A stretch of 64,000 nt of DNA, taken from UBA1479 sp040218445 (GTDB taxonomy: Bacteria > Pseudomonadota > Alphaproteobacteria > Rhodospirillales > Casp-alpha2). Position 1 is the stretch's first letter. Each line of letters opens with the position of its first letter. The stretch lies in assembly GCA_040218445.1 (NCBI GenBank), contig JAVJRK010000011.1, positions 310,001 through 374,000 on the forward strand. Reading direction: 5' to 3'. Both the position numbers and the translations under genes were made by a program. Below, in pieces: positions 36,083 to 43,509 of the stretch. The notes under the pieces were generated by a model. That model was not told where the DNA came from, ran no database searches, and saw only the letters and a list, made by a program, of their open reading frames with translations.

Positions 36083-37456
36083 TCACTGGCATTCGCTATG
36101 AAGAGCCGCTTTCGTCACGTCAAAGGACACATCTTCCGTCGTCGAGAAGAGCATCGTCGCTTCTGATGCCGTTGGAAATTCTCCTGTCGGGACCGTGAAA
36201 TTCGACGTGTAGCGCGCAACACCATTGGTTACACGGAATTCGTCGATCAGACCGTTCCATTCGTTTCCACCGTTCGGATATCCTCCGATCGTAATCATGT
36301 CGACCAGCGACATATCAGCGGCAAAAGTGGTCGAACCGATCGAAGTCCCGTTCACGTAGTAGGTCAAGGTGCCGCTCTCGCGCACGGCGGCAAAATGAAA
36401 CCATTGATTCTGCGGCAGCAGCGTCTCGGCATCACCATAATTGGTGTAACCGGCGCTGGTATTGAATGAATAAAGATCGTCGCCGATTGTAAAGAAAAGA
36501 CTGTCGTAGCTACCGTTCCGGGATGTGGAGAACAAGGTATGCACGGGGCCTTCCACACCATTCCAATAGAACCGGCCTTCCATGGTAAAGTCGTCCGTAC
36601 CGAAGGCGAAATCTGACGACCTTTCGGTTTTCACAAACTCACTGTTCACAGCTGCAGTCGACTGAAAGCTCTTGGTTCCATACTGTGAACTGGTGACGAT
36701 TGAACCATTCGTTTGTGTTAATGCATGCCCTTGATAACTTTCGTCGACCACACCGTTTTCGAAATTGACCAACAGAACGACGTCATCCAGATAGGGATCA
36801 TTGGACTCGATAGCCAACGGTGCCGAAACCACCGGGTCATCGTTCACGGAATTAATCGTGATATCCACGACCGCCTCCGATGATATGCCGCGCTCGTCCG
36901 TCACCCGGAATGTGAAACTGTCCGAACCGTAATAATCTTCCGCAGGCTCGAAGGTATAGGCACCAGTCGCTGCATTGGTGATGGTGACCACACCGTGAGC
37001 AGTGGTCAGTTGGCTGACCGCATCGCCATTGGTGTCAACCAGAGCGTAGATCAGATTAACTTCCGAGCCCCCATCCGGCCCATCGACACCACCCGATCCG
37101 AGCAAAACATCATTCAGGGTGCCGTCTTCATCAACCGCCACGGTATCGGCCGAAGCCAAGGGAAGACTGCCGCCCGTCAGATCAATGGAGGTGTCAGAAA
37201 ACTCCAACGTCTCAATGTCGGTTACGGTGTCCGTCCCATCATCGCCATCGACTGTCGGTTCCTGGTCGACAACCGTGAAGGTATCAGTCGTCGCATCGTG
37301 GAAGATCAGGTAGTCCGCCGCCGCACCCGAGAACACCGCCTTGTCGTTACCGTCACCGCCATCCAGCGTGTCATCGCCCGCATAGCCGGTAAGGGTATCG
37401 TCGCCGCTGGTGCCGTTTAGAGTATCATTCCCGCTGGTGCCGTCGATCGTGGCCAT
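36083..37456 (-). CDS. Giant RTX/LamG protein, N-terminal part before frameshift
   Basis: The upstream 457 codons of the broken giant gene, ending at a stop just past the shift. Start MATIDGTSGND at 37456 has GGAGGAG 10 bases upstream; codons further up lack this. Residues 6-38 are four RTX-like repeats (GTSGNDTLN, GTSGDDTLT, GYAGDDTLD, GGDGND). A cadherin-like domain with VDEDGTLNDVLLGSGG and a YGSDSFTFRVTDERG follows, then LamG domain 1 (VLLVNFENG ... VARYTSNFTVPTGEF). As it stands the product lacks the C-terminal secretion signal and could not leave by a type I system. Removing one base near 36100 restores a single frame of 2665 residues down to 29458. Confidence 0.85.
   Translation of the reverse strand: MATIDGTSGNDTLNGTSGDDTLTGYAGDDTLDGGDGNDKAVFSGAAADYLIFHDATTDTFTVVDQEPTVDGDDGTDTVTDIETLEFSDTSIDLTGGSLPLASADTVAVDEDGTLNDVLLGSGGVDGPDGGSEVNLIYALVDTNGDAVSQLTTAHGVVTITNAATGAYTFEPAEDYYGSDSFTFRVTDERGISSEAVVDITINSVNDDPVVSAPLAIESNDPYLDDVVLLVNFENGVVDESYQGHALTQTNGSIVTSSQYGTKSFQSTAAVNSEFVKTERSSDFAFGTDDFTMEGRFYWNGVEGPVHTLFSTSRNGSYDSLFFTIGDDLYSFNTSAGYTNYGDAETLLPQNQWFHFAAVRESGTLTYYVNGTSIGSTTFAADMSLVDMITIGGYPNGGNEWNGLIDEFRVTNGVARYTSNFTVPTGEFPTASEATMLFSTTEDVSFDVTKAALHSECQ
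36165..36795 (-). repeat. LamG-like domain 1
   Basis: DPYLDDVVLLVNFENG start, DDFTMEGRFYWNGVEG core, WFHFAAVRESGTLTYYVNG, VARYTSNFTVPTGEF end. It lies upstream of the frameshift and is the most diverged copy. Boundaries are approximate. Confidence 0.72.
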
Positions 37457-37610
37457 GATGTCATCTCCTCCAAAAAAATACTCATGGGAAAAATAAACAC
37501 CATAAAATAGTGAAGGTCCATTCAACAATATGTTGAATTTTTAGTTATAAATTGTCGTCAAATTATCGAACAAAAGGGCCCGGGAAACCCCTTCTCAGCA
37601 GGAATACAGC

Positions 37611-38369
37611 CTACTTTCCGTCCCGGCGCGCGATACAGGCATCGACGGAATTGACCTTGCAGGTTCGGATGCAGGCCTGGCGGCGGCTGCCGCTGGCGGA
37701 AGGCCCGGCCATGCAGCCCCGGGTGCAGTCGTTCATGAGGTCCTGGAAATATCCGCCCGAGTTATCGCGGCACCATTTGTAGTCGGCGTTCAGGTTGCCT
37801 GCCCCTTCACCGAAACTGTCGGCAAGTTGCGCAAGGAACCCCTTGCGCTTGCCTTCGCCTTCCCCCTCACCCGGCGCGTCCTGGGGGGCGGAGGCCTGTG
37901 CCGGCTCCGCACCGCCGCCGAACCCCCGCCACATGCGCGACAGAAACCCGTCTTCGCGTTTTCCTTCGGCCGGCACTTGTTCAGGGGCAGCCTCGGTTTC
38001 GGCGGGACGGCTTGCAATACTTTGCAAGGATGGGCTGCTTGTCGTGATGCCTTGTTCTGCGTGCGCTGCGCCCGGAACAGGCGCAGAAGCCGCCTGCTTT
38101 ACCGCCGGGGATGCTTTATCCGTCGCACGTTGCGCCTTGCAGGCTTCCACCACATCGCCGGTGCAACGCCGGTAACATGCGCGCTTCTGGGTGATCTTCT
38201 TGTTGCTGATGCGATCGCAATTCCGGTCGACGCAAGCCTGGAAGTTTTCGTCGTAGAACCGGGGCAGGTTGTTGTAGCACCATTCGTACTCGGCCTTGTC
38301 GTAGGCCGCCGCATCACCAATGAATGCACCGAAGGTCACGAAAACCGCGAACAGCATGCGAAAGACCAT
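37611..38369 (-). CDS. Secreted protein with two six-cysteine repeats
   Basis: A 252-residue protein with a Sec signal (residues 1-22, FGAFIGDAAA cut site). It carries two matching Cys repeats: Cys 31, 46, 51, 65, 69, 77 and Cys 200, 215, 219, 233, 237, 245. Each begins Y-x-W-C-x-[ND]-N and ends A-C-[KI]-A-[QR]-R. They are joined by a low-complexity Ala/Pro/Glu-rich linker (about 85-190). All Cys are even in number, fitting three disulfides per repeat in the periplasm. No known family was recognised. It lies 24 bases after ubiX on the same strand, so the two may be co-transcribed. Confidence 0.75.
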   Translation of the reverse strand: MVFRMLFAVFVTFGAFIGDAAAYDKAEYEWCYNNLPRFYDENFQACVDRNCDRISNKKITQKRACYRRCTGDVVEACKAQRATDKASPAVKQAASAPVPGAAHAEQGITTSSPSLQSIASRPAETEAAPEQVPAEGKREDGFLSRMWRGFGGGAEPAQASAPQDAPGEGEGEGKRKGFLAQLADSFGEGAGNLNADYKWCRDNSGGYFQDLMNDCTRGCMAGPSASGSRRQACIRTCKVNSVDACIARRDGK

Positions 38370-38393
38370 CTGATTCTTCCTGCTTAAAAAAGA

Positions 38394-38999
38394 TTATTGT
38401 CCGTCGCCGCCGATGGCGGTGATGCCCCCGGCCTCGCCCCAGCGGGGGGCCGTTTCCAAATGCACGCCGGCCTGATCCAACAAACGCATGCAGGTCTGAT
38501 CGACGATATCGCGGATCGCCTGCGGCTTTTGATAGAACGCCGGCACGGGCGGGAAGATCACTGCCCCCAAATTCGCGAGCTTGGTCAGGGTTTCCAGGTG
38601 CCCCGCATGCAGCGGCGTTTCCCGCACGGCCAGGATCAGGTTCCGCCGTTCCTTCAGCATCACGTCGGCGGCCCGGGTGATCAGATCACCCGTGTTGCCA
38701 TATGCAATGTTGGATGCCGTCTTGACCGAACAGGGCGCGACGATCATGGCATCCAAGCGGAACGAGCCCGAGGAAACCGGCGCCCCCACATTGCCCGCCA
38801 GATGCACCACATCGGCCTGGGCCTCGACCTCCGCCGCATCACGGCCCAGCTCGGCGGAAATGGTCAGGCGCCCGGCCTTGGATATCACCAGGTGGCTTTC
38901 GACCTCCGGCACTTCGGCCAGCATTTCGACAAGGCGCAGACCATATACGGCGCCCGAGGCACCGGTCAGGGCGATAAGAATACGTTTCCGTTCAGACAT
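38394..38999 (-). CDS. ubiX: UbiX-family flavin prenyltransferase
   Basis: A 201-residue enzyme that prenylates FMN to prFMN, the cofactor of UbiD decarboxylases. Signatures: ALTGASGAVYGLRL (FMN phosphate loop, residues 9-22), APCSVKTASNIAYGNTGDLITRAADVMLKERR (Ser and Arg/Lys of the active site), VRETPLHAGHLETL, and FPPVPAFYQKPQ. The start MSERKRILIALTG at 38999 is chosen because a longer reading to 39035 has no similarity. No UbiD partner is in the window; the divergent gene is a thiamine-dependent decarboxylase-like enzyme instead. Confidence 0.92.
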   Translation of the reverse strand: MSERKRILIALTGASGAVYGLRLVEMLAEVPEVESHLVISKAGRLTISAELGRDAAEVEAQADVVHLAGNVGAPVSSGSFRLDAMIVAPCSVKTASNIAYGNTGDLITRAADVMLKERRNLILAVRETPLHAGHLETLTKLANLGAVIFPPVPAFYQKPQAIRDIVDQTCMRLLDQAGVHLETAPRWGEAGGITAIGGDGQ

Positions 39000-39094
39000 G
39001 GCCCTAATTTGGGGGGGGCCGTCCCGTTTGTCCATCGTTTGAACAAAACCTGATTGACCGCCACGAACGGCGCGCTACTTTGTGCGCAGACCGG

Positions 39095-39106
39095 ATTGTA
39101 TACAGT
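39095..39106. promoter_or_regulatory. GntR-like operator ATTGTATACAGT
   Basis: It carries the TTGTATACA core, 28 bases before the start codon of the thiamine-dependent enzyme and about 95 bases from divergent ubiX. It is the fourth copy of the window's recurrent palindrome. Confidence 0.5.
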
Positions 39107-39134
39107 TCACCCTCCAGCCGAGGCAGAGACCACC

Positions 39135-40811
39135 ATGACCAACACGACCAGCGCCAACAAAATCTGGGGCCGATCGGCCTTTCTTGAACTCCTGAAGCAG
39201 GAAGGCATCACCCACCTGTTCGGCAATCCGGGCACGACCGAACTGCCAATCATGCATGCGCTGGCCGACCACCCGGACCTGACCTACGTCCTGGGTCTGC
39301 AGGAATCCCTGGTCGTCGCCATGGCTGATGGATACTCCCGGGCATCCGGAAAACTGGTCGCCTGCAATGTCCATGTGGCGCCCGGCCTGGGCAACGCCCT
39401 GGGCTCGCTCTACAATGCCAAGTTCACCAACACCCCAATGATCCTGACCGCGGGCCAGCAGGAACAAGGCCACGGCCTGACCGAACCGGTGCTGTACGGC
39501 GATCTGGTGTCCATGGCGCGTCCTCTGGTCAAATGGGCGGTCGAGGTGACACGCCTGGAAGACTTGCCGCGCATCATCCACCGCGCCGCCAAGGTCGCCA
39601 TGACGCCGCCGACGGGGCCCGTGTTCCTGTCCCTGCCGGGCGACATTCTGAACGACGAAGCAGGCTTGGACCTGGGCTCGGCAACCCGCATCGACACCCG
39701 CGTGCGCCCGTCGGACGACATTCTGGAAGCCCTCGCCAAGCGCATCCTGGCGGCCGAAAATCCGGTGGTTGTGGTCGGCGACGAAATGGTGAAAAGCGAC
39801 GCACTCACCGAAGGTGCCGAGTTCGCAACGGCGTTGGGTGCTCCGGTCTATCAATCGTCGGCACCTTACGGTTCGCAGTTCCTGTCGGAACATCCCTGCT
39901 TCATGGGGGCCTTGGAGCGCATCCAAAAACAGGCGCGGGCGACGTTGGAGCCCTATGACCTGATGATCGCCCTCGGCGCCGATCCCCTGACCATGTCGGT
40001 CTACAGCCCCATCGATCCGCTGCCCGACCATATGAAGATCGTGCAGATCGGCCTCAATGAATGGGACATCGCCAAGAATTATCCGGTCGACATTGCCGCC
40101 CTGGGTGATCTGAAGACCACCCTGCCGGCGCTCGCCGACATGCTGGCCAAGATCGGCGGTGACGCGCAAGCGGCCCGCGCCAAGTCATCCATCGACGCAT
40201 TAGCCAAAACCAATTGGTCGGCCCGACGGACGCGCCTGATCACGGAATTGTCCGACGATGATGGACCAGAACCCATCGACCCCCGGCATCTGGCCAAGAT
40301 GATCACGGACTGCCTGCCGGAAAACGCCATCGTGGTGAACGAGGGCCTGACCTCAGCCCGGTTGCTGGATCAGCTGTTTCCGTTCCGCGACCGCTTTGCC
40401 TATCACGGCCTGGCGTCGGGGGGCATCGGCTGGGGTCTGCCGGCGGCGGTCGGCGTGCAGATCGCCCAGCCTGACCGCCCGGTGGTTGCCGTAATCGGCG
40501 ACGGCAGCACCATGTATTCGGTCCAGGCCCTATGGACGGCAGCGGCCATGAACCTGCCGCTGACCTACGTAATCGCCAACAACGGCGGCTACCGCATCAT
40601 CAAGCAGCGTCTGAAGTCCTTCCACGGATCGGAAAACTATATTGCCATGGACTTCGTCAACCCGCCCATCGACTTCGTCGCGGTGGCATCGGGCATGGGC
40701 CTGACGGCGGAACGCATCACCGATCCCGCCCGCGTGCGCCCGGCCCTGAACGAAGCCATCGCCAACCCGGGGCCGAACCTGCTGGAAATCGTCGTCGACG
40801 GGACGGTCTAG
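39135..40811 (+). CDS. Thiamine-diphosphate enzyme, benzoylformate decarboxylase-like
   Basis: A 558-residue ThDP enzyme. The N-terminal Pyr domain has FGNPGTTELP and the catalytic Glu57 in VLGLQESLVVAMADGYSRASG. The central domain follows, and the C-terminal PP domain has VIGDGSTMYSVQALWTAA...VIANNGGYRIIKQ (the GDG-x-NN cofactor motif). Overall pattern and length (about 530-560) fit benzoylformate decarboxylase and related 2-oxoacid decarboxylases more than acetolactate synthase, since FAD-domain features are weak. The likely reaction is decarboxylation of an aryl or alkyl 2-oxo acid. The ATG at 39135 follows GCAGAGACC; a longer reading to 39054 would pass through the operator and is rejected. 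Confidence 0.87.
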   Translation: MTNTTSANKIWGRSAFLELLKQEGITHLFGNPGTTELPIMHALADHPDLTYVLGLQESLVVAMADGYSRASGKLVACNVHVAPGLGNALGSLYNAKFTNTPMILTAGQQEQGHGLTEPVLYGDLVSMARPLVKWAVEVTRLEDLPRIIHRAAKVAMTPPTGPVFLSLPGDILNDEAGLDLGSATRIDTRVRPSDDILEALAKRILAAENPVVVVGDEMVKSDALTEGAEFATALGAPVYQSSAPYGSQFLSEHPCFMGALERIQKQARATLEPYDLMIALGADPLTMSVYSPIDPLPDHMKIVQIGLNEWDIAKNYPVDIAALGDLKTTLPALADMLAKIGGDAQAARAKSSIDALAKTNWSARRTRLITELSDDDGPEPIDPRHLAKMITDCLPENAIVVNEGLTSARLLDQLFPFRDRFAYHGLASGGIGWGLPAAVGVQIAQPDRPVVAVIGDGSTMYSVQALWTAAAMNLPLTYVIANNGGYRIIKQRLKSFHGSENYIAMDFVNPPIDFVAVASGMGLTAERITDPARVRPALNEAIANPGPNLLEIVVDGTV

Positions 40812-40864
40812 CGCAAATCCCGGGCAGACTTTTTCTTAGGGCTGCGGACGCATTCGCACAAAAA

Positions 40865-41497
40865 TCAGGCGGGCGCCTCGCCCGCAACCCAGCCGGCGAG
40901 CGGCTTTTCCAACGCATCCCAGGGTAGATAGCCTGCCGTCACCAGCGTCGCCTGCTGATCCTCGACCGCCAGCAGGGTCGGGAAACCAGTGATGCCCGAC
41001 TGCTGGGCGAACCAGAAATCGCCCTGCGTTTCCTCGCGCATGTCGGGCGAGGTGTGGGTCTGAAAAAATTCATCCCGGTCGAAACCGAAGTCACCGGCGA
41101 TATCAGCCAGCACACCATCATCGACCGTGTTGTGGTTTTCCACGTAAAACGCCCGATGCAGCCGGGCCAGGAACGGCAGGGTCTTGGCTTCGTCCAGTTT
41201 ACGCGCCGTCACCACGGCACGGCAGGCCGGTTCCGTGTCATAGACAAAACCTTCCTGATCGAAGAAGGCGAAATCGAACGGCTGGCCGGAAGCTTCCTGC
41301 ACGTGCTTCCAGTGGTCCCGGATATAGTCCTTGTCCTTGCCGCGCATGGCATGCGTCGTGCCTGGACGCAGCCCACCGACCATGACGCGCACGGGGGCCT
41401 TTGCCCCAAAGGAATCGGCGACCTTATCGATCACGGGCGAAAACCCCCAGCACCAGGAGCACATGGGATCAGCGACATAAAGGAGGTGTTTGCTCAT
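40865..41497 (-). CDS. DsbA-family thioredoxin-fold protein
   Basis: A 210-residue DsbA/FrnE-like protein. The redox motif is DPMCSWCWGFSP (Cys13, Cys16) at the very N-terminus with no signal peptide, so it is cytoplasmic. The cis-Pro loop is SGITGFPTLLAV near residue 167. The CSWC motif is common in the 2-hydroxychromene isomerase / FrnE branch of oxidoreductases. It lies 45 bases downstream of the ArsR-type regulator on the same strand, and a thiol- or electrophile-stress role would fit with the divergent old yellow enzyme. Confidence 0.88.
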   Translation of the reverse strand: MSKHLLYVADPMCSWCWGFSPVIDKVADSFGAKAPVRVMVGGLRPGTTHAMRGKDKDYIRDHWKHVQEASGQPFDFAFFDQEGFVYDTEPACRAVVTARKLDEAKTLPFLARLHRAFYVENHNTVDDGVLADIAGDFGFDRDEFFQTHTSPDMREETQGDFWFAQQSGITGFPTLLAVEDQQATLVTAGYLPWDALEKPLAGWVAGEAPA

Positions 41498-41542
41498 ACC
41501 GTCAATATAGGAAGTCGCGAAGGATGGGCCAACCCGGCGGCG

Positions 41543-41848
41543 TCACCTGTCCGCATTCAACAGCACCGCATCCAATAACCCGGGAAAGCGCTTGTCCAGA
41601 TCCGTACGGCGGAGCGAATTCATATGCGCGGTGCCGTCGCTGCGAGTCGCCACGATGCCCGCATCCCGCAACACCCGGAAGTGATGGGACATGCTGGATT
41701 TGGGGCGCCCCCGGTCCAGCGCGTTGCAGCTTGCCTCGCCATCGGCCGCAAGCTGGCGAACGATATCCATGCGCAGCGGATCGCAAAGGGCATGCAGCAC
41801 ATGCTCCAGCGCGACATCTTCGATCTTTGGATGCTTGAACGGTCTCAT
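41543..41848 (-). CDS. ArsR-family HTH transcriptional regulator
   Basis: A 101-residue winged-helix repressor. Core: HVLHALCDPLRMDIVRQLAADGEASCNAL, recognition helix KSSMSHHFRVLRDAGIVATRSDGTAHMNSLRRTDLDKRFPG. The ELCVCD metal motif of ArsR/SmtB is absent; a single Cys in the EASCNAL turn is the only obvious sensor residue besides an optional N-terminal one. The ATG at 41848 (MRPFKHPK) is favoured; a start at 41866 would add six residues. It is divergent from the old yellow enzyme, and a matching palindrome lies between them, so it likely represses both that gene and itself. Confidence 0.85.
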   Translation of the reverse strand: MRPFKHPKIEDVALEHVLHALCDPLRMDIVRQLAADGEASCNALDRGRPKSSMSHHFRVLRDAGIVATRSDGTAHMNSLRRTDLDKRFPGLLDAVLLNADR

Positions 41849-41880
41849 GAAGGATTTGTAACACACAAAGTTTGGTCTTT

Positions 41881-41908
41881 CTATTGTTCGAAATTTATCG
41901 AACTATAG
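41881..41908. promoter_or_regulatory. Palindromic operator for the ArsR-type regulator
   Basis: Two 11-base arms (CTATTGTTCGA and TCGAACTATAG) with a 6-base AATTTA spacer and one mismatch, centred in the gap between the divergent regulator and the old yellow enzyme. Size and place fit a dimer-binding ArsR site that controls both genes. Confidence 0.7.
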
Positions 41909-41968
41909 AATTAATGATAGCGGCATATGGTCGCCCTATCCCCCGCAATACAATTTGGAATTTGAAAC

Positions 41969-43066
41969 ATGACGAACCTGTTCGACCCCTTTTCCTTGAA
42001 AGACATCACGCTCAAAAACCGCATCGGCGTCTCCCCCATGTGCCAATATTCCGCCCAGGACGGGCTGGTGAACGATTGGCACCGCGTCCATCTGGCGACG
42101 CTTGCACGCGGCGGTTCCGGCCTGGTCGTGGTCGAAGCCACCGGCGTTTCGCCCGAAGGCCGCATCACCCCCGGCTGTCTGGGCCTGTGGAATGACGACC
42201 AGGCGGAGGCCCTGGCCGGCGTGGTCAAAAGCATCGAGGATGCCGGCGCCGTGCCGGGCATTCAGCTTGCCCATGCCGGGCGAAAAGCCAGCGCCAACCG
42301 TCCCTGGGAAGGTGACGACCACATCGCCCCGGACGATCCGCGCGGCTGGGAAACCATCGCCCCTTCCGCCATTGCCTATGGCGCGCATCTGCCCAAGGTG
42401 CCGCGTGCCATGAGCATCGCCGAAATCGAACGCGTGAAGTCGGATTTCGTACGGGCCGCCGAACGCGCCCGTGACGCCGGGTTCAAATGGCTGGTCCTGC
42501 ATTTCGCCCATGGCTATCTGGGGCAAAGCTTCTTTTCCGCCCATTCCAACAACCGCGACGACGCCTATGGCGGAGATCACCGCAACCGGGGACGGTTCCT
42601 GATCGAAACCCTGGCCGCCGTGCGCAAGGTCTGGCCGGAGAACCTGCCCCTTACCGCCCGTTTCGGCGTGATTGAATTCGACGGCCGGGATGAAGAAACC
42701 TTGTCCGAATCCATTGACCTGATCCGCCGCATGAAATCCGAAGGCCTGGATTTTATCGACGTCAGCGTCGGGTTTTCCACGCCCGAGGCAAACATTCCCT
42801 GGGGCCCCGCATTCCTGGCCCCGGCGGCACAGAAAGTGCGCAATGCCACGGGATTGCCGGCATCGACCAGCTGGTACATCAGCGGTGCGGCACAAGCCGA
42901 CAGCCTGATCCGGAATGAACAGGCGGACCTTGTCATGCTCGGCCGGCCGCTGTTGGAAGACCCGCACTGGCCCTATGCGGCAGCCAAGGAATTGGGAGTG
43001 GATAAAGCCGCCTGGACCCTTCCCGCCCCTTATGCCCACTGGCTCGACCGTTACCGGGCCGCTTGA
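41969..43066 (+). CDS. Old yellow enzyme family NADH:flavin oxidoreductase (YqjM class)
   Basis: A 365-residue FMN ene-reductase. Class III (YqjM-like) features: Cys25 in SPMCQYSA, which tunes the flavin, the catalytic His pair in LHFAHGYLGQSFFS, GIQLAHAGRKA, and the phosphate site VMLGRPLLEDPHWPY. The end has the YDR...WLDRY tail typical of the class. It reduces alpha,beta-unsaturated carbonyls or nitro compounds with NAD(P)H. It is divergent from the ArsR/DsbA pair, and probably induced by electrophiles. Confidence 0.93.
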   Translation: MTNLFDPFSLKDITLKNRIGVSPMCQYSAQDGLVNDWHRVHLATLARGGSGLVVVEATGVSPEGRITPGCLGLWNDDQAEALAGVVKSIEDAGAVPGIQLAHAGRKASANRPWEGDDHIAPDDPRGWETIAPSAIAYGAHLPKVPRAMSIAEIERVKSDFVRAAERARDAGFKWLVLHFAHGYLGQSFFSAHSNNRDDAYGGDHRNRGRFLIETLAAVRKVWPENLPLTARFGVIEFDGRDEETLSESIDLIRRMKSEGLDFIDVSVGFSTPEANIPWGPAFLAPAAQKVRNATGLPASTSWYISGAAQADSLIRNEQADLVMLGRPLLEDPHWPYAAAKELGVDKAAWTLPAPYAHWLDRYRAA

Positions 43067-43075
43067 CGGTTGAAC

Positions 43076-43120
43076 GAAACGGATTCAGCCGCGCAATGAG
43101 GCGATGGCTGAATCCGTTTC
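43076..43120. terminator. Bidirectional hairpin between convergent genes
   Basis: A perfect 15-bp stem GAAACGGATTCAGCC / GGCTGAATCCGTTTC with a 15-base loop, lying between the convergent old yellow enzyme and glycine-zipper genes. There is no strong T-run, but stem strength and place make it a likely shared terminator. Confidence 0.75.
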
Positions 43121-43126
43121 CGGTCA

Positions 43127-43387
43127 TTAATGTTTGTCGTCCTTTTTGTCGCTGTCTTCGCCCTTGCCGAACAGATAACCGGCACCGGCGCCGACCGCGC
43201 CGCCAAGGGCCGCACCGCATGACACACAGCCGCCCGTAAGAGCCGTGCCGACGGCCCCCACACCGGCACCGATGGCACCGCCGCTTAGTGTGCGCTGTTC
43301 CGTATTCGACATCCCCGAACAAGCGCCCAAAGCCAGGGCGGACATAAGAACGAAAGCCGTAAGAGTACGTGTAGCCGTGCGTGTCAT
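43127..43387 (-). CDS. Glycine-zipper lipoprotein
   Basis: An 86-residue small lipoprotein. The signal ends in a lipobox SALALGACSG, with Cys near residue 23, followed by a Gly/Ala-rich glycine-zipper segment (GGAIGAGVGAVGTALTGG, then GAALGGAVGAGAGYLFG) and a charged DSDKKDDKH tail. Two further Cys are in GGCVSCG. Such proteins sit in the outer membrane or periplasm and resemble OmpA-type or YMGG zippers. The ATG at 43387 is chosen since GGAGG is 5 bases upstream; the ATG 3 bases earlier is possible. Confidence 0.8.
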   Translation of the reverse strand: MTRTATRTLTAFVLMSALALGACSGMSNTEQRTLSGGAIGAGVGAVGTALTGGCVSCGAALGGAVGAGAGYLFGKGEDSDKKDDKH

Positions 43388-43509
43388 CATTGCCTCCAGT
43401 CGTTGACATGGTGCGAAAATGGACTGGGAAAGATTAGGCACGCCAGATATGCCCCTGCGTGGGCGATCTCATGGCAATACGATGGCAATCCGGACGGGCA
43501 GCGGGATTG

